Position numbers and translations under genes: made by a program. Of a stretch of DNA of 64,000 nt, positions 22,196 to 33,510 are shown piece after piece. This DNA is from Charina bottae (Eukaryota; Chordata; Lepidosauria; Squamata; Charinaidae). The notes beneath the pieces are model-generated. The model was not told the origin of the DNA. It ran no database searches and saw nothing but the letters and a program-made list of their open reading frames with translations. The stretch covers positions 23,467,001 through 23,531,000 of the forward strand of contig JALMGJ010000012.1 of assembly GCA_023362775.1 (NCBI GenBank). Reading direction: 5' to 3'. How positions within the stretch are numbered: position 1 is the stretch's first letter; every line of letters starts with the position of its first letter.

Positions 22196-22905
22196 TATTT
22201 CATCTCTCCAAATTGCGAAGTGCTTCTGGAATATTTAGTACACGAATACATTGCACTCTCGGGGCACCAGGCCGGGGCACAAAGCCAGGTGTTAAAGGCC
22301 TTCTGAAAAGCCAAAAGGGTCGGGGCCATCCTAATCTCAGCAGGGAGGATGTTCCAGAGGGCAGGCGCCACGGCAGAAAAGGCACGTCTCCTGGTCCCCG
22401 CCAGCTGACATTCCTTGGCAGACGGGACCCGGAGCATGCCCATCCTGCCAGACCAGACTGGACAGGTAGAAACAACTGGGAAAAGATGGTCCCTCAGGTA
22501 ACCCGGTCCCAAGCCATGAAGGGCTTTAAACCAGCACCTTGAATTTCATCTGGAAACACACCGGCAACCAATGCAGCTTCCAAAGCAGAGGAGTTACAGC
22601 ACATGTGCCGAGTAGCCAACACTGTTTACAACCCGGGCAACTGCATTCTGTACCAGCTGAAGCTTCTGAATGCTCTTCAAGGGCAGCCCCATGTAGACCA
22701 CATTGCAATAGTCCATATGGGAGGTCAAGAGGGCATGAGTGACAGTGAGTAGTGCCTCCCGGTCCAGGAATGGGTGCAACTGGCATACAACCCGAAGGTG
22801 TGCAAAGGCCCTCTTAGCCACGGCTGCTGAAGCTTCCGAATGCTCTTCAAGGGCAGCCCCATGTAGAGCGCGTTGCAATAGTCCAAATTGTGATTTCAAC
22901 AACTG
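22196..22905 (-). mobile_element. L2/CR1-like LINE 3' coding end with internal duplication
   Basis: On the minus strand one reads a C-terminal RT remnant: DYCNVVYMGLPLKSIQKLQL, then LLWKLHWLPV, GLGPGYLRDHLFP and RAFSAVAPALWNILPAEIR. Frames change several times. Positions 22658-22714 and 22825-22884 are two copies of the same ~58-bp stretch about 168 bp apart, so part of the element is duplicated. Confidence 0.75.
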
Positions 22906-24280
22906 GCTCTACCTTTTATTTCTATTGATTCATCTCAGGGAGCCTCTGGAATACTCAAATTGCTATCCTGAAGAAGTTTGAGGGTCGAGTTTTGAGTTCT
23001 TCTGGGCTTAGTGTGAATTTAAAAAGCTTAACATTGTGGAAACCAGAAATCCTTTTAATTAGCTTTTTCTGCCTTCACACATGGCTGGCTTTGCATACTG
23101 TCTCCTGCATCCTGTTGACCAGGAAGGTAATAATCTTTTTCTGGAGAAAAATACCGAGGACTGCACCAAGAAAGAAGATGAAGAAAAAAATCATACTGCA
23201 CCTGAATCTGTTAATAAAGTCACATTATGCAAATGGATATAGAGTTATGGTAATTGCATGCCTATTTGTCTAACACGGTTGCTTTGAACAATCTTTAGTT
23301 CTTTATAAACTGGCAAAGTGAATATGTATATCATGGGGTTTGGTAAAACACTGCGTTTAGATAGAGAAGAAACCCGTTGAAGTGAAGATGATGTGCACAA
23401 GAGATTTCACTCAGAATAAATCAGGCAAGTCAATACAGACAAATCTGCATGTCCTTGTTTTTCATCTTGCTTTGCACAAATTTATTGGATTATATGCAAC
23501 TTGATTTTTTTCCCCAGGAAATATGTGAGGCTTCCTTCTGGCAGTCTCCAGCTCAGGCAGTAGGCTGGTCCATATCTTTTCGGCCTTCAGAAATCAAATG
23601 ATATGCAACCTTTCAAAACAATGGTTACTTCTTACTCCCTCATCTCCCAGTTTGCAGAATGAATATCTGATTCAGTTTGCTTGTTCAGTTTCAGGTTTTG
23701 TATTTTTTAAAAGCAAACAGGAGAGAAATTATAAAATGTGGTAACATAAAGGGCCATGTTGACCAGTAGCAGTGCTCTAAAGCCCACAGGCTGGGAATTT
23801 GGGAAACGGTAATCCAGCATCTCTGGAGGTCACCAGGTTGGAGACATCTGCAGCCACTTCTGCATCACCAAAATCCAAGAACAACCAATCAACAGAGAAT
23901 TAGAGGACATAGGTTGCAGAAAATGTTCTATGCTGATTTATGTAAACAGATCCACATAAGTACTATAATTTCAACAGAAAATCCAAAGATGGACCTGTAG
24001 TGGGGAAGATTAAGAAGATGACTTGTGTATCTGTTTTGTCTGATAGTCGAGCGATAATTTGTTGACCGGCAACTTCTGATCCTGGTTCTTCCTTATAGGA
24101 CTACCCAACCTTGGATTAACCATTAAGCAAAATAAGTACTTGCTTAGGGCACCACAGAGAATCCGCCCCCCCCCCACCAGCTATCATGCCCTTAACTCTT
24201 TCACTGCCACACTTGACTTTAGTTTTCAATACATTTTTGTATTTGCATTTGCAATTTTATTTAAAAATTGCATTAAAAAG
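22906..24280. other. Unassigned sequence
   Basis: 1.37 kb without a recognisable repeat, gene or RNA. One C-run at 24167-24176. Confidence 0.3.
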
Positions 24281-24382
24281 TATTGAAATTTTGTATTGTC
24301 GAAGGCTTTCACGGCTGGAGTTTGATGGCTGTTGTGGGTCTTCCGGGCTGTGTGGCCGTGTTCTGGAAGTTGTGGTTCCTAA

Positions 24383-24415
24383 CGTTTCGCCAGCATCTGT
24401 GGCCGGCATCTTCAG
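24383..24415 (-). ncRNA. Hammerhead-like ribozyme core in PLE repeat
   Basis: On the minus strand: CTGAAGA, then GCCGGC-loop-GCTGGC (6-bp stem II), then GAAACG. This is the order of a hammerhead core (CUGANGA, stem II, GAAA). CCT before and AGG after can pair as a short stem I. One extra U sits between the core and the stem. Activity is not shown; hammerheads are known in PLEs. Confidence 0.55.
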
Positions 24416-24473
24416 AGAGCAGGAGCACAGACAGAAGGCACAGAGATTTTGCTTCTATCTGTGCTCCTGCCCT

Positions 24474-24506
24474 CTGAAGATGCTGGCCACAGATGCTGGA
24501 GAAACG
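24474..24506 (+). ncRNA. Hammerhead-like core, decayed stem
   Basis: CTGAAGA...GCTGGC-loop-GCTGGA-GAAACG. Same motif as the inverted copy, but stem II now has mismatches, so it is probably inactive. Confidence 0.4.
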
Positions 24507-24623
24507 TTAGGAACCACAACTTCCAGAACACGGCCACACAGCCCGGAAGACCCACAACAGCTATTGAAATTTTGCCTTTTTTTCTATTTCTATTTTCTCT
24601 ATTGCCCTAGCTAAGAGTAAACA

Positions 24624-24783
24624 GCTACCTAGAAACATATTTAGGATTCCCTTACCAACTTTGCTCAGACTGAAGAAGCTCCTTGGATAAGGAGCAAAAC
24701 GTTTCCACTGAGAAAATAGAAATCCAGTTGACATGATTCAAGCTACAGACAATTCCACCTGGATGACTGAGAACCTTCATAGA
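24624..24783 (+). mobile_element. Second PLE subfamily fragment, 13-bp target duplication
   Basis: CTAAGAGTAAACA flanks the element at 24611-24623 and 24784-24796. The body contains CTGAAGAAGCTCC...GGAGCAAAACGTTTCC and ends GGATGACTGAGAACCTTCATAGA, the layout of a PLE terminal repeat unlike the family next door. It lies only 50 bp from the previous PLE. Confidence 0.7.
24670..24701 (+). ncRNA. Hammerhead-like core (second PLE subfamily)
   Basis: CTGAAGA, then GCTCCTT-GGAT-AAGGAGC (7-bp perfect stem II with a 4-base loop), then AAAACG. The G of the GAAA core is changed to A, which should impair catalysis. Confidence 0.5.
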
Positions 24784-24796
24784 CTAAGAGTAAACA

Positions 24797-25850
24797 ATTT
24801 GCTTATGTTGCTTATTGCTATTTAGTGTTAATTTTTAAATTTTTTAAAAAGTTTATATTTAATATAATTGTGGGGTCTAGCCTGGGGGAGGGCCTGAAAG
24901 AAAACTGAATTTCTTTCTGCACTCTGAAAAAGTTTGAAAACCCTTGCTCTAGAAGACCAAGCTGTTATCTCTTTTCCAGACATTTTGCAAAAGTTGGAAT
25001 TGGCAGATTGGCAAGACAAGGTTGCCTGAACTTGGAACATAAACCCCGTTCTGGTGTAGTGTTAGAAGAAATTAAATTTAATGTTCAATTCTAGGGCAAT
25101 CATATATACTACAGCCCAGCCACTTAGCATGCTGCGTGAGTCCCAAGGGATTTAAGCTCTCAAATAGACTATGCTGAGTGTAGCATTGCAGGCTAGTTCT
25201 CCAGTTATTTATGTAATGTTTTCAATATTTTATAATTAGGATGCTACCTGTCCAGGCAAATCTATATTTCTAAGTGTGGGTATTTATAATGCACCAGGCA
25301 CCACAAGTTGCAAGCTTCCAGATCATAAATCGCAGGGCCTTTTAATGCACCTAACTTAGTAAGTTAAAGAACTTGCCTGATTTGGGGTATGCGGAGATTT
25401 AATGGAGATTCCCTTGCCCATCTTCTTCCTGTGGTTGTGATCCTGCCTTCCCTCTCAATTAAGCCCTTGCCCCCTCTAGATTATTGGTTTGATCACTGAA
25501 AATGTTTAGCAAAGGAATTCTGGATCCCAGTCTTTTCCCAGAAATATCACCACTCCGCCAACGTGCCCTTTCTTTATGAAGAGACTTCCTTTCTTGTTCT
25601 GAGTGCAGCTGAAATGCCTGGGATGGAAAACTTAAGTGCAGCAGCTGATAATAAAAGAAACAGTCCTAAGCAGTCAAATCTCCCTGCTAATTATTTTTTG
25701 TCCTTTTTAATCTTTCCGACCTAACCGAAGGTTGGAACCATTTCTAACCACCTTCCAGTCCACCGGAGGTCCTCTTCTCCTGTCCTTCAACTACTACGTT
25801 TGTTCAGGAATCTTTAGCGAAGCCATTTGAAAAACCAGTCCGGTTCAGGT
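24797..25850. other. Unassigned sequence
   Basis: No recognised repeat or gene over ~1.05 kb. Confidence 0.3.
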
Positions 25851-25854
25851 GACA

Positions 25855-26045
25855 GCAGGTAGTGGACCTTAGTTGATTTTGTTTTAAACTAAGTAGAATC
25901 TGATCTGGTTAGTGCTTGGATGGGAAATTCCAGGGCTGTACCCTAGACTAGGAGTTGAAAAAACACCCCAGAAGAAGATCATGGAAAACTATTTCCATAT
26001 TGTTGCCCAGGATAAAACATAGATATGCTCCCATAGTCAGCTCCC
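25855..26045 (+). repeat. 5S rRNA-headed SINE
   Basis: AAACTAAGTAGAATCTG...GGTTAGTGCTTGGATGGGAAA resembles the 3' half of 5S rRNA (AAGCTAAGCAGGGTC...TACTTGGATGGGAGA). It is followed by a non-5S body (CCAGAAGAAGATCATGG...TATTTCCATATTGTTGCCCAGG). The body corresponds to the central part of the tRNA-headed SINE at 51733. Confidence 0.6.
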
Positions 26046-26077
26046 AAAGTAAGTATTCCAGAATTATTTTCATTTTT

Positions 26078-26519
26078 TAAAATTTATTTTATATCCCGCC
26101 TTTATTATTTGTATAAATAACTCAAGGCAGCGAACATACCAAATACTCCTTCCTCCTCCTATTTTCCCCACAACAACAACCCTGTGAGGTGAGTTGGGCT
26201 GAGAGAGAGGGACCAGCCCAAGGTCATCCAGCTGGCTATCATGCCTAAGGCGGGTCTAGAACTCTGTCTCCTGGTTTGCTATTGGCTCCTTCCTAGGGCT
26301 GAGAGAGAGTGACTGGCCAAAGGTCACCCAGCCGGCTTTCATGCCTAAGGCGGGTCTAGAACTCTGTCTCCTGGTTTGCTATTGGCTCCTTCCTAGGGCT
26401 GAGAGAGAGTGACTGGCCCAAGGTCACCCAGCCAGCTTTCATGCCTAAGGCGGGACTAGAACTCACAGTCTCCTAGTTTCTAGCCCGTTGCCTTAACCAC
26501 TAGACCAAACTGGCTCTCA
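26078..26519 (-). repeat. Sauria-type SINE with a triplicated 100-bp unit
   Basis: On the minus strand the tRNA-derived head (GAGAGCCAGTTTGGTCTAGTGG) comes first and the A/T-rich BovB-like tail last. The central block starting GGGCTGAGAGAGAG occurs at 26196, 26296 and 26396, exactly 100 bp apart. The junctions read TTGCTATTGGCTCCTTCCTAG, sequence that belongs to the other tRNA-headed SINE (51733, 42638), so the expansion involves a hybrid. Confidence 0.8.
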
Positions 26520-27078
26520 TCTTTTGATGACAAAGCACTGAAAACCTATGGAAACATTTACGTTTTTGCTAAATACAGTTAAATTCTGATTATCAGAGCA
26601 TAAGTACAAGCAAAATTGGCATTCCCGCAACAGCTTGCAGATTTACTAATGAGCAAATGAAGCATTCTCTGTTTCACCTACTTTCCAATAAAAAGTCTTC
26701 CTCTCTTCTGCCTGTTTCAGATGCAAAACTGCTGTTTCCCATTAACTCTTCTGCCAAACACTGATCTGTGGCAGGAAAATTATCCAATCAGGAGACATCC
26801 AGATTGATTAAGAACCATTACTATTCTTTCGCCAAGTCCCAGCCACTCATTCACGGTGATCAGGACAGTCAGCTTTGCAATACTGCCCCAAACAAATCCA
26901 AATTCATTGGCAAAGAAAGCCAGTTTCTACAACTGATATTATCAATTAGATGTACATTCTATGCATTTGCATATTGCAGCTGGTTTGGCACCATTGCTTT
27001 ATTTTTCAAAAAGTATTTATAGGCCAACTTTTAATAACAACAAACTGTTCTCATGACAATTTTACCATAATTTAGAAT
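26520..27078. other. Unassigned sequence
   Basis: No recognised repeat or gene. An 84-codon frame at 26768 has no domain. Confidence 0.3.
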
Positions 27079-27082
27079 TATG

Positions 27083-27195
27083 ACTATTTATTTATTTATT
27101 TATTTATTTAATTTATATAACCGCCCATCTCCCCCGACGGGGAACTCTGGGCGGTTTACAATAACATTATTACAAATCCATATCAAAAAGAAAAA
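27083..27195 (-). mobile_element. L2/CR1-like LINE 3' tail
   Basis: (TTTA)n followed by CCGCCCATCTCCC...GGGAACTCTGGGCGG, a small hairpin. This tail recurs at 37304, 47170, 49496, 56490, 60905 and 62150. Confidence 0.7.
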
Positions 27196-27269
27196 AAATG
27201 AAGAAAACAGAGCAAAACTTCAATTACTGTAAGCTGTGTTAATTTCCTAAAGGTGATGAGATGAATACC

Positions 27270-27605
27270 ATGGACAGCCAAGAAAACAAATAAGTGGATC
27301 ATTCAACAAATCAACCCAGAGTTCTCACTTGAGGCACAAATGACTAGGCTCAAATTATCAAACTTAAGACACATTATGTGAAGACCCAGCTCTCTGGAGA
27401 AGGCTCTAATGCTGGGAAAGAAAGAAGGAGAGAAGAAAAGGAAGATGGTGGATAGATTCAATTACAGTGCAAGGTGGATAGCAAGGTGGGTGGACTCAGT
27501 TACAGTGGCAATGAGTGCACCATTGGAAGACCTGAAAGAGGTTAGGGACAGATCATCTTGGAGAAAATCTGTCTATGTGGTGATGGCACATAATCAATCA
27601 ATCTA
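27270..27605 (+). mobile_element. RTE-type LINE 3' end
   Basis: Decayed coding of the family seen at 19191: CTCTGGAGAAGGCTCTAATGCTGGGAAAG, GGACTCAGTTACAGTGGC and GATGGCACATAATCAATC. No open frame remains intact. Confidence 0.65.
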
Positions 27606-28558
27606 TTCAAGGGAAAAGAGTAGTAGATGCATGAAGTACTTTGGAGAAATTGTGTCATGGATCTGGCTTGGAAACTTCATGTAAAAAGGCCCTTCTTTCT
27701 GTTGGAGATTCTAGCAAATCCAGCATGCCTCATCAGCATCTGGATGGCTGCTCTAGGATGCAAGCTTTTCATGCTTTTGAGGAAGATGTTTGTGGCCACT
27801 CCCACTTCCTCTCTCTCTCCCTGTTCTCTCTCTCTGATTCTTCCATCGAGGAGGAAGCAGCACGTGGCTGCTCCTCTCCATGGAGAGAGGCCATGTGCTA
27901 GGCCTCATTTTTCCCTCCTCTCTCTCTCCTTGGACTGGGAGCAAGCACATGGCTGTGTACTGCTCCATCCTAGGCCATGGATGGGCCTAGGAGATTTTTC
28001 CCCCTTTCTACACACATCTCTTGCAGCAAGCAGGGCAAGAGGTATTAAGTTTAGGGAAACAAAGAAGAAATGGAACATCATTTATTTACTGAAAATGCTG
28101 TACCTGCAATGAATAAACATAAGGACTCTTTTGTACTTACTTTTCATACCTGCCATGTCTAAGCATGCCTTTCTTTATGCTTGGGTGGGCTAAGGGTGTA
28201 AGTTTAACCTGGATCTCTCTAATATGCTCATGGGCTCTGTTTTCAAACAATATTCTTTTTCTGTACATGAACTTTGCAGCTCTGCTCCATTTCAGTAGTT
28301 CTAACAGGCTGCTGAATGGGCTTCACTTTCTAATAGCTGGCAACAGTAACTTCTTAAAGAGGGAGAGAGGGAGGGGGAGGAAAGAGATTGATGGAATTGA
28401 GTTTTGTTAGCAGATAATAAGCTATAGTGAAAAATATACATAGGAGAAGATATTTGAATATAGGGTATTAAATATAATATCTGAAAATAGGTCGATAAAC
28501 AAATTGGTAACCAATGTAAGCTCTACTAATTCATTTATGAACCTACCTTTAGACATCT
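27606..28558. other. Unassigned sequence
   Basis: Contains CT-rich tracts (27800-27840, 27910-27930) and overlapping short frames with no domain. Confidence 0.3.
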
Positions 28559-28566
28559 CTCTAACA

Positions 28567-29051
28567 CAGGGTTTCTCAACCAGGCTTCCACGAGAGGTCA
28601 CTAGGAGTTCCCTGGGAGATGATGATTTATTAAAAAAATTATTTCAAATTCAGGCAAGTAAGTTTCATTCTTTATTTTTAGTTTAAGATAGGCTGACCAT
28701 ATTTCAGGATGGCAAAACGGGACGGGGTCTTATGTAATATTCCTTATTCATGAAAAAGACAGGGGTCCCTGCCCCCTGGTCCACACGATTGGCTCCCGCC
28801 TGCAAACCCCACCCCACGGGATGGTTAATAAATGCTTAAAAAATGGGACTGTCCCGTTCAAAACGGGACGTATGGTCAGGCTAGTTTAAGAACATTGTTA
28901 ATGCATATACTGTATGCAGGCCTACCCATGAAACAAATAGCATAATTTTGTAACTTCTGGCCTATGTTTGAGCCTGAATGGTCAGGGGTTCCCTGGGGCC
29001 TGAAAAAATATTTCAAGGGTTCTTCCAGGGTCAAAAGGTTGAGAAAGGCTG
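28567..29051 (+). mobile_element. hAT non-autonomous element, 8-bp target duplication
   Basis: Ends CAGGGTTTCTCAACC and GGTTGAGAAAGGCTG are inverted. Flanks CTCTAACA (28559-28566) and CTCTACCA (29052-29059) agree at 7 of 8. Without its nested insert it is ~280 bp. Confidence 0.75.
28689..28883 (+). mobile_element. Nested hAT-type MITE, exact 8-bp target duplication
   Basis: TAGGCTGACCATA and its near-exact inverse TATGGTCAGGCTA (12 of 13) bound a 195-bp element. GTTTAAGA repeats exactly on both sides (28681-28688, 28884-28891). Subterminal AAACGGGAC strings are also inverted. It sits inside the hAT at 28567, so it is younger than that element. Confidence 0.8.
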
Positions 29052-29074
29052 CTCTACCACCTGAGGGTAAGTCC

Positions 29075-29295
29075 AGAACCAGTGGGAGGAAGCTTTACAG
29101 TGAAAGATTCAAACTCAAAATAAGGAAGATTTCCTGACTGTGAAAGCTATTAATCAATGGAACAGCATGCCTTCTGAAGCTGTGGGTGCTCCATCACTGG
29201 AGGTTTTCAAGAAAAGACAGAACAGCCGTTTGCCCAAAATGGTATGAGGATTCCTGCACCGGGCAGGGGTTGAAATGATTCTATGATTCTTCAAA
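29075..29295 (+). mobile_element. CR1 LINE 3' end
   Basis: AAGGAAGATTTCCTGACTGTGAAAGC...CTGGAGGTTTTCAAGAAAAGACAG...TTGAAATGATTCTATGATTC, the usual CR1 3' UTR ending in the ATTCTATG repeat. Confidence 0.8.
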
Positions 29296-31110
29296 GACAG
29301 CTCCATGGAAAGCACTTTACAGTATTCTAATCTGGAGGTCCTCAAAGTGTGAATTTCTTTAGACAACTCTCTGTCTTTTGCCTCTTCTGATCATATGGTG
29401 CACACAGAGTTCCACAGGTCAGTATGGACTTCCCCTTGTTAATCTTTGCTCAGTCCCCTTCTGGCTTCTGATTTCATACCACACATTGCTCACCAATATG
29501 TACATTTACCCTGAGGGCAACAGAGTCAACAGAGCAGTGTAGAGGTCAAAGGACAGGGCTAGAACTGGGGAGACTTCAACCATGGAAGTTCAGTGAGTGA
29601 GCTGGAGCCAATCATTATCTTTCATCCCACCCCACAGGATGGTTGTTGTGGAGAAAAATTGGAGGAAGGAGTCCTATGTACATCGCCTGCAGCTCCTGGA
29701 GGAAGGTTGGGATAGAAATTTAATGAACAAATACAAATAATGAATAACTTATTGAGACTAAATAAATAAATGTATCACGCAGCAGTGCATTATGGGATCA
29801 CCTTGTATCAAGCAGCAGTGTATTATGGGATACACACAGTTTTTCATAACATCTCAGCCAAAAAAAATCCCATGTCAAGGAAAACAAGAAATTAAGCTTC
29901 CAGGGAGTGGATACACATTGACGACTTGCATCTGATCCGACATCTCTGTTGAGTGGATTCGTAGGATGTCCGTCCTTCCAAATGTGCAGATTTCTCATGC
30001 ATTTTAGAAGTAATTTCTGATTATCTATATCTCAGGATTCTAAAAATGCAATCTCAGCTGTTGCATAGCTAAAAGGAAATTTGCATGAGCTGGATTGGGA
30101 AACAGGTAGGCATTGCAGACCATTCTCATGCTAAATCTGGCGCTGGAGCTGTGCAGGGAGAATATGTAACAAGCTAAAAGGATTCAATTTCTTCCTACAA
30201 TTTTCAGGTTGAAAGGTAGAGAATAGACATAGATGTTTACATCTCTCAAAGAAAAGGAGAAACTGCCTCATTCATTTCTCTTTCCCATTCCCTGCCTGGT
30301 CTGATCTCTTTCTTGCTTAACGTCATGGCAAACATGAGGCTTAAATTGTTCGCAACACAATGCTTTAGGGGTAAGGAAACAGTGCCTTTGCTAAATATAA
30401 ACGCTTTATTAGAAGCCCTGCCTAGGAAGATCTTGCAATATACTACATTAAACATTTTCACCATCACCATTCTGGCCCATATATACAGGATAAGAGATAG
30501 GGAAGAGGTACTGTATATTCAATGCCCTGCTCATAGCACATCACACAAAATTTAAATAAATGTATTAATGTGTGTCACCTTCAAGCTCGTCCACACACAT
30601 ATTGACTTTCTCAGGTCCTAAAGGGATAGATCTTACAGAATAAGAAATTCTGGGGATGAAACTGTTTGTTGCCACTGTAGGCACAGCCTTTCTCTCAAAC
30701 CAAACCAAGAAATATTAACTGAGAACGAACTGAATACTTGCCTACCAAAATGTCATTCACCCCAAATTATGCTGTAGTAAAAAATAATAATAATTCTGTT
30801 TTAGCTGCTCTGTCTTTCATTGAGTAGCCTGGCTTCCACCAAGAGTTTATTTGCCCTCAGAGGATTTCAAAGTATTTTAACTTCCTACATTCATCCTCTA
30901 CTTGACAGTAACCAAATGCCTCTTTAGATTATTAATCCCCCCACTGTGGGATAGTGAGACATAGACACGTATTTCACAAAAGGCACACGTTTCTTTTTCT
31001 AACCCCCTTGCCCTATACCGAAAATGAGAAATTTTCTGTTTCTTTTTTTTTAAATTATTTTTGTTTAGGCATAAGGCAACAATATGATTTGGGAAATAAA
31101 GTTTCTATTC
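29296..31110. other. Unassigned sequence
   Basis: 1.8 kb with no gene or repeat family that I can name. A short local duplication of CAGCAGTG(C/T)ATTATGGGAT lies at 29780-29830. Confidence 0.3.
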
Positions 31111-31181
31111 AGGAAGGAAGGAAGGAAGGAAGGAAGGAAGGAAGGAAGGAAGGAAGGAAGGAAGGAAGGAAGGAAGGAAGG
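31111..31181. repeat. (GGAA)n microsatellite
   Basis: About 17 uninterrupted GGAA units. Confidence 0.95.
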
Positions 31182-31239
31182 GAGTGTCTGAAATAATAAG
31201 CAGGGTTTGAAAATAAAGACTCTTGACTTCGGTCCAGGG

Positions 31240-31345
31240 GTGTCAACAGTGTATGGTCAAAAAAGTCAATATGGTGGTCACAACAGTGCTATTGAAACTC
31301 CACCTGTTTTTTTATGTATAATTACACCATAGTGGCCACCATCTA
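31240..31345 (+). repeat. Unclassified dispersed repeat, copy 1
   Basis: GTATGGTCAAAAAAGTCAATATGGTGG...AAACTCC. The same string pattern, a CAAAAAAGTCAAGATGGYGGCC core, occurs at 43000, 44995 and 60765. Class unknown. Confidence 0.45.
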
Positions 31346-31347
31346 GA

Positions 31348-31404
31348 CAAGTGTTTCTCAACCTTGGCAACTTCAAGCTGTGTGGACTTCAACTTCAACT
31401 TCAA
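31348..31404 (+). mobile_element. hAT MITE half copy
   Basis: AGTGTTTCTCAACCTTGGCAACTTCAAGCTGTGTGGACTTCAAC-type first arm, then replaced by LINE coding sequence. The second arm is absent. Confidence 0.7.
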
Positions 31405-31865
31405 ATTCCCTTCTCACCGCTTTGGGTGGTATGTGTCTTCCTCAATCTTGGGTCCTCTACCAGGGGCCTGGGAGTTTGAGGGTTCTGCACTCTTCTGGAC
31501 AGAGAACTCTGATGTTGTTCCTGGGATCTCTTGGAGCCCCTCTCCCAGCTTAGGAGTCAGAGCCCCGAGTGCTCCCACCACCACTGGGACCCCTTTGGCC
31601 TTCACTTTCCACATCCTCTCTCGTTCTTCCTTCTGGCCCTGATACTTCTCCAGCTTCTCATACTCCTTCTTCCTGATGTTACTGTCACTTGGCACCGCTA
31701 CATCTATCACCACTGCTGTCTTCTGGTCCTTGTCTACTACCATGATGTCTGGTTGATTGGCCAGTACCTGCCTGTCCGTCTGGATCTGGAAGTCCCACAG
31801 GATCTTAGCCCTGTCACTCTCCACAACCCTCTACGGAAACTCCCATCTGGACTTGGGAGGGTTTA
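31405..31865 (-). pseudogene. C-terminal restriction-like endonuclease region of an R2/R4-type LINE
   Basis: A 136-codon open frame (31414-31824) on the minus strand. Residues ~10-70 read 'ILWDFQIQTDRQVLANQPDI', a VVDK block, then 'VVIDVAVPSDSNIRKKEYEKLEKYQ'. The PD...ID.K arrangement is that of the PD-(D/E)XK endonuclease at the C-terminus of site-selective non-LTR retrotransposons (R2/R4/Dong/NeSL group). The following 'PVVVGALGALTPKLGEGLQEIPGTTSE' segment is the usual C-terminal tail. Upstream RT is absent. The frame is still open, but the final residues diverge where the hAT half-copy abuts. Confidence 0.7.
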
Positions 31866-32965
31866 GCCCATACACTGTGCAGATGTATATATATTTATAT
31901 ATGACAATATATAACAATATATAATATAATAACATAATACACAACAACTTGATAGAACAACCTATCATTCTCTGTGAGAATCTTGGTTGAAATGTCACAG
32001 AGGTTTATGCCCCAATAGTGTTGGTTAGTCTTGAAGGTGCTACCATACTCCATGTCAGCGTTGTTGTTATTTTCACCCATCTCGTTTGAAAATGTGTTTT
32101 GGTCTGAGATGGTCTGCCGACGAGCTTAAAAACCAAGTGCCAATCTGAGATTTACTGGAGCGTCTTTCTTGGACAGGATAACTCACCGACTACCATAATT
32201 GCTCAGGCAAGCTAAGCTATAACAGTTGGTAGCTCTGGGTTGGCTTTTGGTTATACTATAAAGAGCATAGCTTGCAGATATTCTGTTTTAACTTCCTGAA
32301 CATACTTTTTTTTTCTGATAAACTTTGTTGAGGTCAGAGATGAAGTTCCAAGTCCATCTACTGAATTCGTTGGAGAGACTAGAGTGATCAGTGAATAATG
32401 TATGCATTTTTCCTACATCTGTGAGAAGTTACAAACATTAAAAGTTAAAGGAAAAGGGTGGGGGGGATAATGCAGCCATAAGAATCATAAAGGGAAACAG
32501 CCTCCTATTGAGAAACAGGCTTGCTGTGGGAAGACTGAATTAATTCAGAAGCATTGATTCCAAAATGTCAAAGTGAATCATGAAAAGAGGGTAAGTTTCT
32601 CAAAGAGAGGTGAGCATAAAGGCAGTTAGATCATTTGTTGCCCTGTGATGTATTTCTTCTTAGTTGTACTAATTGGAACAGCTTGATGGAAAGATGATGT
32701 GAGTCATTCCAGGATGCAGAATTCAAAAGAGGAGATCATTTGTTTTAATCTTGGTATCCTCTGGGGCCCTGGAAATTACTTACAGGAAGGCACAGAGCAC
32801 AGTAAATTGAATTTATTATATCAAGGGATTATTGCTGTAGAGTGAAGAGCTCAAGAAAGTTACAAAAAAGACCACAGGGGAAGGCTTCCCTAATTTGGTC
32901 TGGAGATGGTCAAAGACAGAAAATCTTCCATTTAGTTATAGAGCCTTTGATCACCTTTCCACAAT
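31866..32965. other. Unassigned sequence
   Basis: AT-rich 31880-31940; otherwise nothing recognised. Confidence 0.3.
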
Positions 32966-33510
32966 TTGGCGTTCATAGAATTACAGAATGGAAGGGATCT
33001 TGGAGATAATCCAATCTAACCACTGCCCCAGTGTAGGAATATGCTATCACAGCATCCCCAACAGATAGCCATCCCACCTCCTTTTAAACTCTTCAAGTGA
33101 AGGAGAGTCCACCTTCTGAGACCATCTGTTCCATTGTTAAACAGCCCTTATCATTAGGAGACATTTTCTGATGTCCAGGTGAAAATCTACTTCCTCATAA
33201 TATAAACTCATTGTTTTTTTGCCTCTGGAGCAACTTTGAACAATTCTAGCCTGTATTCTGCACAATAGCCTTTCAGATATTTGAAGATGCTTTCATGTCT
33301 CCCCATAGTCTTCTCTCCTCCAAATTAAAGATACCCAACATCTCCAATCATTTTTCATAAGTTTTTCCTTCTAGGTCCCTTATCCTCTTTGTTGTTTTTC
33401 TCTGGACCCACTCCAGTTTCTCAATCCCCTTCCTAAAATGTGGTGTCCAGAGCAGGACACAATATTTTAGGTGCATTCTGACCTGCTCTGAATAGAGAGG
33501 ATGTTCTCTC
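32966..33510 (-). mobile_element. CR1 LINE 3' end, long copy
   Basis: Minus-strand CR1: TAGAATTACAGAATGGAAGGGATCTTGG is the reverse of the 3' terminus. The plus strand then continues through TTTTCTGGACCCACTCCAGTTTCTC-like and GTCCAGAGCAGGACACAAT-like blocks typical of the CR1 3' region. Confidence 0.8.

Larger units (their letters stand above)
24294..24561. mobile_element. Penelope-like element fold-back, 13-bp target duplication
   Basis: TATTGAAATTTTG flanks it exactly (24281-24293 and 24562-24574). The left half (TATTGTCGAAGGCTTTCACGG...GGCATCTTCAGAG) is the reverse complement of most of the right half. That makes a large stem with a short unique centre (AGGAGCACAGACAGAAGG...). The sequence is that of the terminal repeat (pLTR) of the PLE at 43336, but no coding part remains. 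Confidence 0.8.
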
